Origin: Vogesella urethralis
GTDB lineage: Bacteria; Pseudomonadota; Gammaproteobacteria; Burkholderiales; Chromobacteriaceae
Assembly (NCBI RefSeq): GCF_007644045.2
Contig: NZ_VMDW02000047.1
Location: forward strand, 32,849 to 96,848
Direction: 5' to 3'
DNA length: 64,000 nucleotides
Of this stretch, positions 41,854 to 53,727 are shown one piece after another. The translations under genes were made by a program, and so were the position numbers. Position 1 is the stretch's first letter. Each line of letters begins with the position of its first letter. The notes below the pieces were generated by a model. The model saw only the letters and a list, made by a program, of their open reading frames with translations. It did no database searches and had not been told where the DNA came from.

Positions 41854-42777
41854 TCACACAGTGGCTGCCGGAGCAGCACAGACCCGGACCGGGTGCAACA
41901 GACCATCGTCTCTTGCCTCTGCCAGACCGAGAAATTCCCGCGTTACCTCGCGGTAAACTCGGAAACGGCGCATTGTCTCACACTTTTCGCCGCTGCGCAC
42001 GGCCTGGCCATGACAAAATCGGTCGGCGTCACGCGCGGCCAACGTTTGTTCGGCAAAGTGCTGCACCAGCACGTCTACCGGCAACAGCAATTGGCCGCGC
42101 ACCTCGGGCGGCGTGGCTTCCAGCTGCTCCAGCGTGATGGCATCCTGCAGCTGAAAGCCGCCGGTGGTGGTGCGACGCAGACCGGTCAGGTGCGCGCCGC
42201 AGCCCAGCATCTCGCCGATATCCTGCGCCAGGGTACGGATATACGTGCCCTTGCTGCACAGCACGTCGATCACGGCGGTGTCGCCGTCAAAAGACAACAG
42301 ATCAATGCGGTGGATCACCACATCGCGCGCCTCGCGCTTGATCTCGATGCCCTCACGCGCGTACTCGTACAAGGCCTTGCCCTGGTGCTTCAGCGCCGAG
42401 TACATCGGCGGCACCTGGCTGATGGGGCCGGTGTGCGCGGCGATGGCAGCCTGCAGTTGCGGCAGGTCAAATGCCACCGGTCGCTGCAGCACCACTTCGC
42501 CTTCGATGTCGCCGGTAGTGGTGACCGCACCGAACTTCACCGTAGCGCGGTAGCCCTTGTCAGCATCCAGCAGGTAAGACGAAAACTTGGTGGCCTCACC
42601 CAGACACACCGGCAGCAGGCCGGTAGCCAGCGGATCCAGCACGCCGGTATGGCCGGCCTTGGCCGCGCTGTACAGCCAGCGCGCCCGCTGCAGCGCGGTA
42701 TTGCTGCTGAGCAGGTAGGGCTTGTCCAGCAACAGCACGCCGTTGATCGGCAACTTCACGCGGCGCGGTGCACTCAT
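41854..42777 (-). CDS. truB: tRNA pseudouridine(55) synthase TruB
   Basis: A 307-residue enzyme that makes pseudouridine 55 in the T-loop of all elongator tRNAs. It has NGVLLLDKP, the catalytic Asp segment HTGVLDPLATGLLPVCLGEATK, and MYSALKHQGKALYEYAREG. A C-terminal extension with a PUA-like tail (RFCHGQAVRSG, FRVYREVTREFLGLAEA) is present. The ATG overlaps the rbfA stop by 4 bp, the usual rbfA-truB coupling. Confidence 0.96.
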   Translation of the reverse strand: MSAPRRVKLPINGVLLLDKPYLLSSNTALQRARWLYSAAKAGHTGVLDPLATGLLPVCLGEATKFSSYLLDADKGYRATVKFGAVTTTGDIEGEVVLQRPVAFDLPQLQAAIAAHTGPISQVPPMYSALKHQGKALYEYAREGIEIKREARDVVIHRIDLLSFDGDTAVIDVLCSKGTYIRTLAQDIGEMLGCGAHLTGLRRTTTGGFQLQDAITLEQLEATPPEVRGQLLLPVDVLVQHFAEQTLAARDADRFCHGQAVRSGEKCETMRRFRVYREVTREFLGLAEARDDGLLHPVRVCAAPAATV

Positions 42778-43217
42778 GCCTTGTCGCTACCTGCTGCATC
42801 TTCGGCGTCATCGGCTGCGTCATCGCCCTCGTCAGCCACGTCATCGTGCTGCACGGTGGTGGCGTTGCCGTTTACCTCGTCGATCAGACGGCTCATGTAC
42901 ACGCCGCGCTCGATAGAGTCGTCGTACACGAAGTGCAGTTGCGGCATGCTGAACAGGCGGATCTGCTTGCCCAGTTCGTTACGCAGGTAACCGGCAGCAC
43001 TGTCCAGCGCCTCCTGGGTGATCTCGCGCTTGCTTTCTTCCATCACGGTGTAGAACACCTTGGCGTGCGAGTAGTCACGGGTCACGTCTACTGCAGTGAT
43101 GGTTACCCAGCCCACGCGCGGGTCTTTCAGACCCTTGCGGATGGTTTCGGCCAGCTCGCGCTGGATTTGCTCGGCCACGCGGTCCGAGCGGGAAAACCCT
43201 TTTTTGGCTTTTGCCAT
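42774..43217 (-). CDS. rbfA: 30S ribosome-binding factor RbfA
   Basis: A 147-residue KH-like cold-adaptation factor that assists 16S rRNA 5' end maturation. It has the RbfA features SDRVAEQIQRELAETIRKGLKDPRVGWVTITAVDVTRDYSHAKVF and LRNELGKQIRLFSMPQLHFVYDDSIERG. A short acidic tail (about 20 residues rich in Asp/Ala) follows the core, longer than in E. coli (133). It sits between infB and truB. Confidence 0.95.
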   Translation of the reverse strand: MAKAKKGFSRSDRVAEQIQRELAETIRKGLKDPRVGWVTITAVDVTRDYSHAKVFYTVMEESKREITQEALDSAAGYLRNELGKQIRLFSMPQLHFVYDDSIERGVYMSRLIDEVNGNATTVQHDDVADEGDDAADDAEDAAGSDKA

Positions 43218-43310
43218 GTTTCAACTCCCGGCCACGGCAAAGCGGGCGACAGCGTCTGCTGCCGTGTTTGCGGTGGCGATAAACAGGAAAAGGCGAGTGC
43301 CGGCCAGCCT

Positions 43311-43323
43311 TGCGGCCAACCTT
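43311..43323 (-). repeat. Dispersed 13-bp motif AAGGTTGGCCGCA, single copy (infB-rbfA gap)
   Basis: Exact copy in the 130-bp gap after infB, reading TGCGGCCAACCTT on the + strand, 25 bases beyond the infB stop. No partner copy is present, so no stem forms. Confidence 0.6.
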
Positions 43324-43347
43324 GCACCCGCCTCGGTACTCAGTGCA

Positions 43348-46278
43348 TTACAGGGAACGTGCGACTTCCACGATCTCGAAGACTTCCAGCTGGTCGCCTT
43401 CGTGGATGTCGTTGAAGTTCTTCAGCATCAGGCCACATTCGTAGCCTTGCTTCACTTCCTTCACGTCGTCCTTGAAGCGCTTGAGCGAGTCCAGTTCGCC
43501 GGTGTGCACCACCACGTTGTTGCGGATCAGGCGGATGCTGGCAGCGCGCTTGATCACGCCGTCGGTCACCATACAACCGGCAATATTGCCCACCTTGGAT
43601 ACCGGAATCACCTGACGGATTTCCACGGTACCGATGATCTGCTCTTTCTTCTCCGGTGCCAGCATGCCGGACATGGCGGCTTTCACGTCGTCTACCACAT
43701 CGTAAATGATGTTGTAGTAACGGATTTCCACGCCTTCGCTCTCGGCCAGCTTGCGCGCTGCTGCATCGGCGCGGGCGTTGAAGCCCACCACGATGGCTTT
43801 GGACGCGATCGCCAGGTTGATGTCGGACTCGGAGATACCGCCCACGCCGGAGTGCAGGATGTTGACGCGCACTTCTTCGGTAGACAGTTTCTGCAGGCTG
43901 CCAGCCAGCGCTTCGTAGGAACCTTGCACGTCGGCCTTGATGATGACGGACAGGCTCTGTACTTCGCCTTCGGACATCTGGGCAAACATGTTTTCCAGCT
44001 TGGCGGCTTGCTGCTTGGCCAGACGTACGTCACGGAACTTGCCAGCACGGAACAGGGCGATTTCACGCGCCTTCTTCTCGTCGGCCAGTACCATCGCGTC
44101 TTCACCGGCAGACGGCACGTCGGACAGGCCCAGGATTTCTACCGGGATGGCCGGGCCGGCTTCGTCGATCGGCTTGCCGTTTTCGTCCACCATGGCACGA
44201 ACGCGACCGAAGGCAGTACCTGCCAGCACGATATCGCCCTTCTTCAGGGTACCGGACTGCACCAGCAGCGTGGCAACCGGGCCGCGGCCTTTATCCAGGC
44301 GCGCTTCCACGATGATGCCCTTGGCCGGTGCATCCACTGCAGCGGTCAGCTCCAGCACTTCGGCTTGCAGCAGGATGGCTTCCAGCAGCGCATCGATGTT
44401 CAGGCCCATTTTGGCCGACACTTCGATGAACTGGGTATCGCCGCCCCAGTCTTCCGGCACCACTTCATGCGCCACCAGTTCCTGGCGGATACGCTCGGCG
44501 TTGGCACCTTGCTTGTCGATCTTGTTCACCGCCACCACGATCGGCACACCCGCCGCTTTGGCGTGGTGGATCGCTTCGATGGTTTGCGGCATCACGCCGT
44601 CGTCGGCAGCCACCACCAGCACCACGATGTCGGTAGCCTTGGCACCACGAGCACGCATGGCGGTAAACGCTTCGTGACCCGGGGTATCCAGGAAGGTAAT
44701 CATGCCGCGCGGGGTTTCCACGTGGTAAGCACCAATGTGCTGGGTAATGCCGCCGGCTTCGCCAGCAGCCACTTTGGCGCGGCGGATGTAGTCCAGCAGC
44801 GAGGTTTTACCGTGGTCGACGTGACCCATCACGGTCACGACCGGCGGACGGGAGATCTGCTCGGCCACTTCCAGGGTTTCGCCGTCGGCCAGGTAGGCTT
44901 CCGGATCGTCCGCCTGCGCAGCTTTGCCAACGTGACCCATCTCTTCCACGATGATCAGCGCGGTATCCTGGTCCAGCACCTGGTTGATGGTCACCATCAT
45001 GCCCATCTTCATCAGGACCTTGATCACTTCGGCAGCCTTCACGGCCATCTTGTGCGCCAGATCACCAACGGTGATGGTTTCCGGTACCAGCACTTCGTGC
45101 ACGATCGGTTCGGTCGGGGTCTGGAAGGCGTGCTGGTTATTGGCATTCTTGTGCTTGCCACCAGCCTTGCGGGCTTTCCAGTCGTTGCTGGCATCGCCAC
45201 CACGAGTTTTCAGGCCCTTGCCTTTTTTACCGTCGTTCCAGTCTTTGCCACCGCCTTTTTTGGCCGGGCCGCGCTTGTCTGCCGGACGGGCATCACCAGC
45301 GGGTGCCGGCGCAGCCGTTGCAGCAGCAGCCGGACCACGTGCCGGCGCACCGCCAGCCGCCGGGCGAGCACCCGGACCTGCTGGACGCTGACCACCCTGA
45401 CCCGGGCGCTGACCCTGGCCAGCCGGACGCTGTTGGCCGCCGTTACGGTCACCAGTGCGCTCGGTACGCTCGCCACGCTGCGCATCGGTACGCTGGCCGG
45501 CAGCAGCTGGCTGCATGCGCGGCTGGGTCGGCTTGGCCGAACGCGGCAGCTCTTCGGCTTTCGGCTCGGGCTTGGCCACCACCGGTGCCGGCGCAGCGGC
45601 TTCGGCCTTGGCGGCCAGACGACGCGCTTCGCGCTCTTGCTTCTCGCGCAGCAGCGCTTGCTGACGGGCACGGAACTCTGCCTGACGGCGTTCTTCCGCC
45701 GCACGCGCATCCACTTCTTCCTGACTCAGGATAGAGGTGGGTGCCGGACGAGTCAGCGTCGGCTGTTTCACCGGAGCAACTGCTGCCGCGGCCTCAACGG
45801 CCGGTTTGGCTTCAGGCTTTTTCTCTTCCACTTTGGCAGCTTCCTGTTTCGGCGCTACCGGCTTGGCAGCCGGCGCTTCAACGGGCTTGGCAGCAACCGG
45901 AGCCGGCTTTTCGGCTACTGGAGCCGGCTCGGCAGCCTTCGGGGCTTCCTGCTTCGGCGCTTCTGCCTTGGCGTCTGCCGCTGCAGCCGGCTGGTCTTCC
46001 GGACGCACGAAAGTGCGCTTCTTGCGGGTTTCCACTTTTACGGTGCTACCAGCAGCGGTATGAATCTCGCTGGTCTGCTTGCGGGTAAGGGTGACCTTGC
46101 CTTCGTCGCGGGCACCGTGGGAGGACTTCAGGTAGTCCAGCAACTGTTTCTTGTCCTGTTCGCTCAGGGTGTCTTCCAGACTGCGCTTGCTGACACCAGC
46201 GTTCTTCAGCTGTTCCAGAAGACGTTCCGGGGACAGCTTAAGCTCACTGGCAAACTGCTTTACATTCGTCAAAACCAT
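43348..46278 (-). CDS. infB: Translation initiation factor IF-2
   Basis: A 976-residue GTPase that loads initiator tRNA on the 30S subunit. It carries an IF2_N domain at the N-terminus ([22 protein letters not shown]), a long Ala/Pro/Lys/Glu-rich linker (about 100-370), and the G domain with [30 protein letters not shown] and NKIDK, then domains II-IV. It is longer than E. coli IF2 (890) mainly through the linker. ATG 46278 follows AGGAAT. It lies 46 bases after nusA in the operon. Confidence 0.97.
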   Translation of the reverse strand: MVLTNVKQFASELKLSPERLLEQLKNAGVSKRSLEDTLSEQDKKQLLDYLKSSHGARDEGKVTLTRKQTSEIHTAAGSTVKVETRKKRTFVRPEDQPAAAADAKAEAPKQEAPKAAEPAPVAEKPAPVAAKPVEAPAAKPVAPKQEAAKVEEKKPEAKPAVEAAAAVAPVKQPTLTRPAPTSILSQEEVDARAAEERRQAEFRARQQALLREKQEREARRLAAKAEAAAPAPVVAKPEPKAEELPRSAKPTQPRMQPAAAGQRTDAQRGERTERTGDRNGGQQRPAGQGQRPGQGGQRPAGPGARPAAGGAPARGPAAAATAAPAPAGDARPADKRGPAKKGGGKDWNDGKKGKGLKTRGGDASNDWKARKAGGKHKNANNQHAFQTPTEPIVHEVLVPETITVGDLAHKMAVKAAEVIKVLMKMGMMVTINQVLDQDTALIIVEEMGHVGKAAQADDPEAYLADGETLEVAEQISRPPVVTVMGHVDHGKTSLLDYIRRAKVAAGEAGGITQHIGAYHVETPRGMITFLDTPGHEAFTAMRARGAKATDIVVLVVAADDGVMPQTIEAIHHAKAAGVPIVVAVNKIDKQGANAERIRQELVAHEVVPEDWGGDTQFIEVSAKMGLNIDALLEAILLQAEVLELTAAVDAPAKGIIVEARLDKGRGPVATLLVQSGTLKKGDIVLAGTAFGRVRAMVDENGKPIDEAGPAIPVEILGLSDVPSAGEDAMVLADEKKAREIALFRAGKFRDVRLAKQQAAKLENMFAQMSEGEVQSLSVIIKADVQGSYEALAGSLQKLSTEEVRVNILHSGVGGISESDINLAIASKAIVVGFNARADAAARKLAESEGVEIRYYNIIYDVVDDVKAAMSGMLAPEKKEQIIGTVEIRQVIPVSKVGNIAGCMVTDGVIKRAASIRLIRNNVVVHTGELDSLKRFKDDVKEVKQGYECGLMLKNFNDIHEGDQLEVFEIVEVARSL

Positions 46279-46324
46279 GCGTATTCCTAATTCCTTCTAG
46301 CATTCTGTCCGAGAGGCGGCTGGT

Positions 46325-47800
46325 TTAGTTAAACCAGTGTTCGCGGGCTTTCATGATGAGAGCGCGAGCCGCGTCGGCTTCCATGCCTGTCATGTCGACC
46401 AGATCGTCAACGGCGAGATCGGCCAGGTCGTCACGGGTGGTCACGCCGTTTTCGGCCAGTTTGCGTACCAGCTCGGCATCCAGTCCTGCCAGATCCTTGA
46501 GCTCGTCGGCCACTTCTTCCACTTTTTCTTCCGATGCAATCGCCAGGGTGAGGATGGCGTCACGGGCGCGGCTACGCAGCTCGTTCACCAAGGTCTCGTC
46601 GAAGCCATCGATCTCCAGCATTTCGGCGATCGGCACGTAGGCCACTTCTTCCAGCGTTGCAAAGCCTTCCTGCACCAGCAGGGCAGCCATTTCTTCGTCC
46701 ACACCCAGATGCTGGATGAAGTGCTCGCGCAGCTTGGCATCCTCTTCCAGGTGTTTTTCTTCCGCTTCGGTCACGGTCAGGATGTTCAGGTTCCAGCCGG
46801 TCAGCTCGGCGGCCAACTTCACGTTCTGGCCACCACGGCCAATGGCCAGCGCCAGCTGCTCTTCCTCGACCACTACGTCCATGGTGTGACTGTCTTCGTC
46901 CACCATGATGCGGTTCACTTCGGCAGGCGACAGCGCGTTGATCACGAACTGGGCAGGCTCGGCCGCCCACAGCACGATGTCGATGCGCTCGCCGGCCAGT
47001 TCCTGGGTCACGGCTTGCACGCGGGAGCCGCGCATGCCGATGCAGGTGCCTTGCGGGTCCAGACGCGGGTCGTTGGACTTGACCGCCATCTTGGCGCGCA
47101 TACCCGGGTCACGGGCGGCTTCCTTGATTTCCAGCATGCCTTCTTCGATTTCCGGCACTTCCAGCTCGAACAGCTTCACCAGGAACTCGCGGGAGGTACG
47201 CGACAGCACCAGTTGCGGGCCACGACCCAGACGGTCGATGCGCAGCAGGCAGGCCTTCACGCGGTCACCCACGCGCAGGTTTTCCTTCGGAATCATCTGG
47301 TCGCGCGGCAGTACTGCTTCCAACTTGCCGCACTCGACGATGGCGTTGCCACGTTCGATGCGCTTGATGGTGCCGGTGATCAGGCTCTCGCGGCGCTGCA
47401 GGAACTCGTTCAGCACCTGCTCGCGCTCGGCATCACGGATCTTCTGCAGAATCACTTGTTTGGCAGCCTGAGCACCGATACGGCCGAACTCTACTGCTTC
47501 CATCGGCTCTTCGATCACGCTACCCAGCTCGGCGCGCGGGTCACGCTCGCGAGCCTCTTCCAGGCTCAGCTCGCGGTCTTCGTATTCCAGTGCTTCGGCG
47601 TCCACCACGGTCCAGCGGCGGAAGGTCTGGTACTGGCCATTGTGACGGTCGATTTCTACGCGAACATCCAGCTCGTCTTCGTTGAACTTCTTCTTGGTAG
47701 CAGACGCCAGCGCCATTTCCAGCGCCGAGAAAACCACCTCGCGGTTGACGTTCTTCTCGCTCGCCAGAGCGTCAACCAACAGCAAAATCTCGCGACTCAT
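46325..47800 (-). CDS. nusA: Transcription termination/antitermination protein NusA
   Basis: A 491-residue RNA-polymerase-binding factor. In order: NTD ([26 protein letters not shown]), S1 domain (about 135-200), two KH domains ([31 protein letters not shown]) and two C-terminal acidic repeats, as in E. coli (495). The ATG at 47800 is chosen over the one at 47812 because GGAGG lies five bases upstream. NusA is also the family-typical autoregulator of this operon. Confidence 0.97.
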   Translation of the reverse strand: MSREILLLVDALASEKNVNREVVFSALEMALASATKKKFNEDELDVRVEIDRHNGQYQTFRRWTVVDAEALEYEDRELSLEEARERDPRAELGSVIEEPMEAVEFGRIGAQAAKQVILQKIRDAEREQVLNEFLQRRESLITGTIKRIERGNAIVECGKLEAVLPRDQMIPKENLRVGDRVKACLLRIDRLGRGPQLVLSRTSREFLVKLFELEVPEIEEGMLEIKEAARDPGMRAKMAVKSNDPRLDPQGTCIGMRGSRVQAVTQELAGERIDIVLWAAEPAQFVINALSPAEVNRIMVDEDSHTMDVVVEEEQLALAIGRGGQNVKLAAELTGWNLNILTVTEAEEKHLEEDAKLREHFIQHLGVDEEMAALLVQEGFATLEEVAYVPIAEMLEIDGFDETLVNELRSRARDAILTLAIASEEKVEEVADELKDLAGLDAELVRKLAENGVTTRDDLADLAVDDLVDMTGMEADAARALIMKAREHWFN

Positions 47801-47848
47801 GCAATCCTCCAAATTCCGTATTCTTGTACGCGGCCAACGTCCTGCGAA

Positions 47849-48277
47849 TTAAAACTCCGGCTCCAGGCGGGCCTTGTCGATATTCGTCAGGGGAATGGCC
47901 ACGCTACGACCATCTTCCAGCGCCAGGCTCACCACACCATCGGCGATGCCCTGAATGCGGCCCATGAAGCGCTTTTGCTGCTCCACCGGCAGGCGGGTGC
48001 GGATCTTGGCAAGGCTGCCGGTGAAACGCACGTAGTCCGCTTCTTTCTTGAGCGGACGATCCAGACCTGGCGAAGACACTTCCAGACGCTCGTAATCGAT
48101 GTTTTCCACCATGAACAGACGCGTCAGGTGATTGCTCACCGTTACGCAGTCTTCCACGGTAATGCCACCCGGTTTATCCATGAACACGCGGAAACCACCC
48201 CCGGGGGTCATTTCAAAATCTACAAGTTCATACCCCAAACCGGGCAGCGTGTTCTCGAGCAGCAAACGTACATCCAT
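47849..48277 (-). CDS. rimP: Ribosome maturation factor RimP
   Basis: A 142-residue factor needed for 30S maturation and first gene of the nusA-infB operon. Family signature: [60 protein letters not shown], and [11 protein letters not shown]. From memory the sequence is very close to Neisseria RimP, which also starts MD. I therefore chose ATG 48277; ATG 48283 would add two residues. The leader contains a hairpin followed by a T-run. Confidence 0.94.
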   Translation of the reverse strand: MDVRLLLENTLPGLGYELVDFEMTPGGGFRVFMDKPGGITVEDCVTVSNHLTRLFMVENIDYERLEVSSPGLDRPLKKEADYVRFTGSLAKIRTRLPVEQQKRFMGRIQGIADGVVSLALEDGRSVAIPLTNIDKARLEPEF

Positions 48278-48290
48278 GGGCATCCAATTC

Positions 48291-48322
48291 CAGAAAAGAA
48301 AAATGGGCGAAGAACCGCCCAT
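48291..48322 (-). terminator. Putative attenuator in the rimP leader
   Basis: On the - strand ATGGGCG-6-base loop-CGCCCAT (48322 to 48303) is followed directly by a T-rich run to 48291, the form of a rho-independent terminator. It ends only 13 bases before the rimP start, so read-through must be allowed or regulated. Confidence 0.6.
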
Positions 48323-48337
48323 CCCTAAAATGCCGCG

Positions 48338-48343
48338 ATTATA
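48338..48343 (-). promoter_or_regulatory. -10 box TATAAT of the rimP-pnp operon promoter
   Basis: Perfect TATAAT on the - strand, 16 bases upstream of the leader hairpin. No good -35 hexamer is visible at 16-18 bp spacing. Transcription would start at about 48330. Confidence 0.55.
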
Positions 48344-48440
48344 AACCACTCTTCGACAAAAGAAAACCGAGCCTTGGCGGCGCAAACCAAGCACATGCTT
48401 TGCACCGGGTCAGACATACGGTACAGTTGTCGCGCGTTGC

Positions 48441-48471
48441 GAAACGAACGTTTGCCAAAACAATCTATATT
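48441..48471 (+). promoter_or_regulatory. PsrA-like operator and -10 region upstream of fadD
   Basis: GAAACGAACGTTTGC (48441-48455) contains AAAC-N4-GTTT, matching the consensus described for the TetR-family fatty-acid regulator PsrA of Pseudomonas and relatives. TATATT at 48466-48471 is a plausible -10, so the site would cover the -35 region. The presence of PsrA in this organism is inference. Confidence 0.5.
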
Positions 48472-48558
48472 GAATCTGCACCCAAGCAGATCCCTAGCGC
48501 TACCCCACCAAAAACAACCGGGGGGCCACGAACCAACACGATGGAGAAGACTAACGCC

Positions 48559-50235
48559 ATGGAAAAAATCTGGCTGAAGAATTACCAGGACGGGGTTGCT
48601 GCCGAGATCGACATCAACGAATTCAAGTCGGTGTCCGAAGTATTCGAGCGCAGTGCTGCCAAGTTCCGTGACCGCCCGGCCCTGGCCTGCATGGACAAGA
48701 TCCTCAGCTACGGTGAGCTGGACCAGTTATCGGCCAACTTTGCTTCTTATCTGCAGAACACACTGGGCCTGGGCAAAGGCAGCCGCGTCGCCATCATGAT
48801 GCCCAACCTGCTGCAGTACCCGGTGGCGGTGTTCGGCACCCTGCGCGCCGGCTGCACCGTGGTCAACGTCAACCCGCTGTACACCCCGCGCGAGCTGGAA
48901 CACCAGTTGAAGGATTCCGGTGCCGAAACCATCGTCATCCTGGAAAACTTCGCCAACGTACTGGAACAGGTACTGCCGCGCACGCCGGTGAAAAACGTGG
49001 TGATCGCCAGCATCGGCGACATGCTGGGTTTCCCCAAGCGTCTGATCGTCAACTTCGTGGTGCGCAAGGTCAAGAAAATGGTGCCGCCATGGCAGATTGC
49101 CCGCCATACCTGCTTCAACGACGCGCTGTCGCAAGGCGCCCGCCAGCCGATGCGCAAGGTCGATATCGGTCACGATGACATCGCCTTCCTGCAATACACC
49201 GGCGGCACCACCGGCGTCTCCAAAGGCGCCATGCTCACCAACGCCAACATCATCGCCAACATGCTGCAAGCCGGCGAGTGGGTAAAACATGCAGTACGCG
49301 AAGGCCAGGAAATCATCGTTACTGCGCTGCCGCTGTACCATATCTTTTCGCTCACCGCGAACCTGATGGTGTTCACCGAGCTGGGCGCGATGAGCATCCT
49401 GATCACCAACCCGCGTGACATCCCGGGTTTTGTAAAAGAGCTGAAAAAATACAAGGTTACCGCCATCACCGGCGTCAACACCTTGTTCAACGCCCTGCTG
49501 AACAACCCCGACTTCAAAACCGTAGACTTCTCCACCTGGCGCCTGGCGCTGGGCGGTGGCATGGCGGTACAGAAGGCGGTGGCCGACAAGTGGAAGGACA
49601 TCACCGGCACGCCGCTGATCGAAGCTTACGGCCTGACCGAAACCAGCCCGGCTGCCTGCATCAACCCGCTGGACCTGAAAGCCTACAACGGCACTATCGG
49701 TGTGCCGATTCCGTCCACCGAGATCCAGATCCGCGACAATGAAGGCCGTGAAGTCGGCGTAGGCGAAGCTGGCGAGCTGTGCATCCGCGGCCCGCAAGTG
49801 ATGAAAGGCTACTGGCAGCGCCCGGACGAAACCGCCAAGGTCATCGACAGCCAGGGCTTCCTGGCCACTGGCGACATGGCGATGGTGACACCGGAAGGCT
49901 ACGTCAAGCTGGTCGACCGCAAGAAGGACATGATTCTGGTGTCCGGCTTCAACGTGTACCCGAACGAGATCGAAGACGTGGTTGCGCTGCACCCAGGCGT
50001 GCTGGAAGTGGCCTGCATCGGCATTCCGGACGACAAATCGGGTGAAGTAGTGAAGGTGTTCGTAGTGAAAAAAGACCCGGCCCTGACAGAAGCCGACGTA
50101 CTGAGCCACTGCCGCACCAATCTCACCGGCTACAAGGTGCCCAAATCGGTGGAATTCCGCCAGGAACTGCCGAAGACCAACGTGGGCAAGATCCTGCGCC
50201 GCGCCCTGCGCGACGCCGAGGTCAAACCGAGCTGA
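48559..50235 (+). CDS. fadD: Long-chain-fatty-acid-CoA ligase FadD
   Basis: A 558-residue AMP-forming ligase that activates imported fatty acids for beta-oxidation. It has YTGGTTGVSKGAMLTNANI, EAYGLTETSPAACINP, FLATGDMAMV, DRKKDMILVSGFNVYPNEIEDV and the catalytic lysine in LPKTNVGKILRR. ATG 48559 gives MEKIWLKNYQDGV, matching the FadD N-terminus (E. coli 561 residues). An upstream in-frame ATG at 48541 would add six residues but overlaps the likely ribosome binding site GGAGA. A PsrA-like site and a strong terminator frame the gene. Confidence 0.95.
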   Translation: MEKIWLKNYQDGVAAEIDINEFKSVSEVFERSAAKFRDRPALACMDKILSYGELDQLSANFASYLQNTLGLGKGSRVAIMMPNLLQYPVAVFGTLRAGCTVVNVNPLYTPRELEHQLKDSGAETIVILENFANVLEQVLPRTPVKNVVIASIGDMLGFPKRLIVNFVVRKVKKMVPPWQIARHTCFNDALSQGARQPMRKVDIGHDDIAFLQYTGGTTGVSKGAMLTNANIIANMLQAGEWVKHAVREGQEIIVTALPLYHIFSLTANLMVFTELGAMSILITNPRDIPGFVKELKKYKVTAITGVNTLFNALLNNPDFKTVDFSTWRLALGGGMAVQKAVADKWKDITGTPLIEAYGLTETSPAACINPLDLKAYNGTIGVPIPSTEIQIRDNEGREVGVGEAGELCIRGPQVMKGYWQRPDETAKVIDSQGFLATGDMAMVTPEGYVKLVDRKKDMILVSGFNVYPNEIEDVVALHPGVLEVACIGIPDDKSGEVVKVFVVKKDPALTEADVLSHCRTNLTGYKVPKSVEFRQELPKTNVGKILRRALRDAEVKPS

Positions 50236-50256
50236 ACCACACCCCCGCATGCACAC

Positions 50257-50281
50257 AACCCGCCCAGAAGGCGGGTTTTTT
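50257..50281 (+). terminator. Rho-independent terminator of fadD
   Basis: AACCCGCC-CAGAA-GGCGGGTT followed by TTTTC: an 8-bp stem, 22 bases after the stop. Confidence 0.92.
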
Positions 50282-50384
50282 CTTGCCTGCGGCCAACGCA
50301 GCCGGCATGACGATAAATGCCATCGCGCCGCGTTTCGCGTTAGACTAAGCGCATGAACGTCACCTGCCCCGCGCACCGCTTACC

Positions 50385-51500
50385 ATGCTGATGCTGCCGT
50401 TTTTCAAGCTGATGGCCGACAAGAAGGCCAGCGACCTGTTTTTTTCCTGCGGCACCCCTCCCCAGATCAAGATCGACGGCCAGACCCTGCAGGTCAACGA
50501 CAAGCCGCTGACGCCGGACAACGTCAAACGCCTGGCCTACAGCCTGATGAGCGAGGACGAAATCGCCACCTTCGAAGCCGAGATGGAAATGAACTTCGGC
50601 CGCCAGGTAGACGGGCTGGGCAACTACCGCGTCAACATCTTCCGCCAGCGCGGCCAGGTGGCGATGGTGATCCGCTACATCACCCCCAACATCCCCAGTC
50701 TGGCATCGCTGAACCTGCCCGACTCGCTGCAAGACCTGATCCGCCAGCGCCGCGGCCTGATCTTTATCGTTGGCTCCACCGGCTCCGGCAAAAGCTCCAC
50801 CGTCGCCGCCATGCTGGAGCACCGCAACCAGACCCAGCCCGGCCACATCCTGACAGTAGAAGACCCGATCGAATTCATCTTCGAGCACAAGCGCGCCATC
50901 ATCAACCAGCGCGAGATCGGCGTGGACACCCACAGCTACCAGAATGCGCTGAAGAACGCCATGCGCGAGGCGCCGGACGTGCTGATGATCGGCGAGATCC
51001 GCGACGCCGAAACGCTGACCTACGCCATCAACTACGCCCAATCGGGCCACCTGTGCATTTCCACGCTGCACGGCAATAACAGCTACCACACGCTGAACCG
51101 CATCATCAGCTTCTTCCCGCTGGAAAACCGCAACGCGCTGCTGATGGACCTGGCCGCCACACTGAAAGCCGTGGTATCGCAGCGGCTGGTGCAAACCGTG
51201 GACGGCAAGCGCCGCCCGGCGATGGAGATCATGTTCAACACCGCCCACGTATCGGAACTGATCCGCAACGGCGACATCGACAAGATCAAGGAAGCCATCG
51301 AAAGCAGCATGAGCGAAGGCTCGCAGACTTTCGAGCAGTCGCTGTTCCGCTTGTACAAGGACGGGCTGATTTCGCTGGACGAGGCGCTGCAGAATGCCGA
51401 CTCGCCCACCAACCTGTTCTGGCTGATCAATCACGACAGCGCCAGCGGCCAGGACAAACAGGACACCACCACCTTCACCGGCTTTACACTGAACCACTAG
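50385..51500 (+). CDS. pilU: PilT/PilU-family type IV pilus retraction ATPase
   Basis: A 371-residue hexameric ATPase of the PilT/PilU family that powers pilus retraction and twitching. Walker A GSTGSGKS at residues 130-137, Asp box TVEDPIEFI, Walker B DVLMIGEIRDAET and the His box GHLCISTLHGNN are all present. The N-terminus (PFFKLMADKKASDLFFSCGTPPQIKIDG) and the long C-terminal part favour PilU over PilT. The start is uncertain between ATG 50385 and ATG 50391; neither has a good ribosome binding site. pilT is not in the window. Confidence 0.85.
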   Translation: MLMLPFFKLMADKKASDLFFSCGTPPQIKIDGQTLQVNDKPLTPDNVKRLAYSLMSEDEIATFEAEMEMNFGRQVDGLGNYRVNIFRQRGQVAMVIRYITPNIPSLASLNLPDSLQDLIRQRRGLIFIVGSTGSGKSSTVAAMLEHRNQTQPGHILTVEDPIEFIFEHKRAIINQREIGVDTHSYQNALKNAMREAPDVLMIGEIRDAETLTYAINYAQSGHLCISTLHGNNSYHTLNRIISFFPLENRNALLMDLAATLKAVVSQRLVQTVDGKRRPAMEIMFNTAHVSELIRNGDIDKIKEAIESSMSEGSQTFEQSLFRLYKDGLISLDEALQNADSPTNLFWLINHDSASGQDKQDTTTFTGFTLNH

Positions 51501-51503
51501 ACC

Positions 51504-52978
<1,475 letters not shown>

Positions 52979-52995
52979 TCACCAGCCCCGCAGGC

Positions 52996-53023
52996 AAAAG
53001 CCAGCCCCGCAGGGCTGGCTTTT
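52996..53023 (+). terminator. Rho-independent terminator of the pilU-dapE unit
   Basis: AAAAGCCAGCCC-CGCA-GGGCTGGCTTTT with a further T-run: a 12-bp stem 18 bases after dapE. The A/T flanks also allow use on the - strand after recR. Confidence 0.93.
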
Positions 53024-53057
53024 TTGTTGCCGGATAGCACCCGGGATACTGGCGCGC

Positions 53058-53657
53058 CTAGCCGACGTTGCGGCGCTCGTACATGGCTTGGGCCAGCGTG
53101 CCCGGGTCCACGTTTTCCAGCTCGCCGCCCACCGGCATGCCCCGTGCAATGCGGCTGACGCGCAAGCCCTGCGCCTTCAGCATCTCGCTGATCAGATGCG
53201 CCGTCACCTCGCCTTCGGCGGTGAAGTTGGTGGCAATGATCACCTCCTCCACCTGGCCATCGGTAGCGCGTGCCACCAGCCGTTCCAGGTCGATGTCTTT
53301 CGGGCCGACGCCATCCATCGGCGACAGGCGCCCCATCAGCACGAAGTACAGCCCGTCGTAGCAGCGCGTCTGCTCCAGCATCAGCAGGTCGGCCGGCATT
53401 TCCACCACGCACAGCAAATCCTGGCGCCGCTCGGCGTCGGCGCAGACATTACACAGCGGGGTTTCGCTGAAGGTATGGCAGCGCTCGCAGTGGCGCAAAT
53501 TCATCAACGCATGGTCCAGCGCACGCGCCAGCTTGTCAGCACCGCCACGGTCTTTCTGCAGCAGATGGAACGCCATGCGTTGCGCGGACTTGGGGCCGAC
53601 ACCGGGCAGCACTTTCAGCGCCGCGATCAGCTGGTCGAGCGAGGGCGGGTTCTTCAT
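53058..53657 (-). CDS. recR: Recombination mediator RecR
   Basis: A 199-residue protein that works with RecF/RecO to load RecA on gapped DNA. It has an N-terminal helix-hairpin-helix ([20 protein letters not shown]), the zinc site Cys57, Cys60, Cys69, Cys72, and a Toprim domain ([27 protein letters not shown]). The ATG at 53657 gives the expected [11 protein letters not shown]. It is the third gene of dnaX-ybaB-recR, 70 bases after ybaB with a motif hairpin between. Confidence 0.96.
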   Translation of the reverse strand: MKNPPSLDQLIAALKVLPGVGPKSAQRMAFHLLQKDRGGADKLARALDHALMNLRHCERCHTFSETPLCNVCADAERRQDLLCVVEMPADLLMLEQTRCYDGLYFVLMGRLSPMDGVGPKDIDLERLVARATDGQVEEVIIATNFTAEGEVTAHLISEMLKAQGLRVSRIARGMPVGGELENVDPGTLAQAMYERRNVG

Positions 53658-53673
53658 GGAGGCTCCAGTAAAA

Positions 53674-53709
53674 AAGGTTGGCCGCAAGCAACTGCCTGCG
53701 GCCAACCTT
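53674..53709. repeat. Inverted pair of the 13-bp motif AAGGTTGGCCGCA (ybaB-recR gap)
   Basis: AAGGTTGGCCGCA (53674-53686) and TGCGGCCAACCTT (53697-53709) are exact 13-bp reverse complements with a 10-base loop. It lies between the ybaB stop and the recR start and could limit read-through or processing inside the operon. Confidence 0.75.
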
Positions 53710-53727
53710 GATCAGATCAGCGAACGA

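Noticed and set aside
43096..46290. Open frame of about 1064 codons on the + strand across infB
   Set aside because: Antisense shadow of infB. Composition is typical of reverse-complement translation (His/Phe/Gly/Gln-rich), with no start context.
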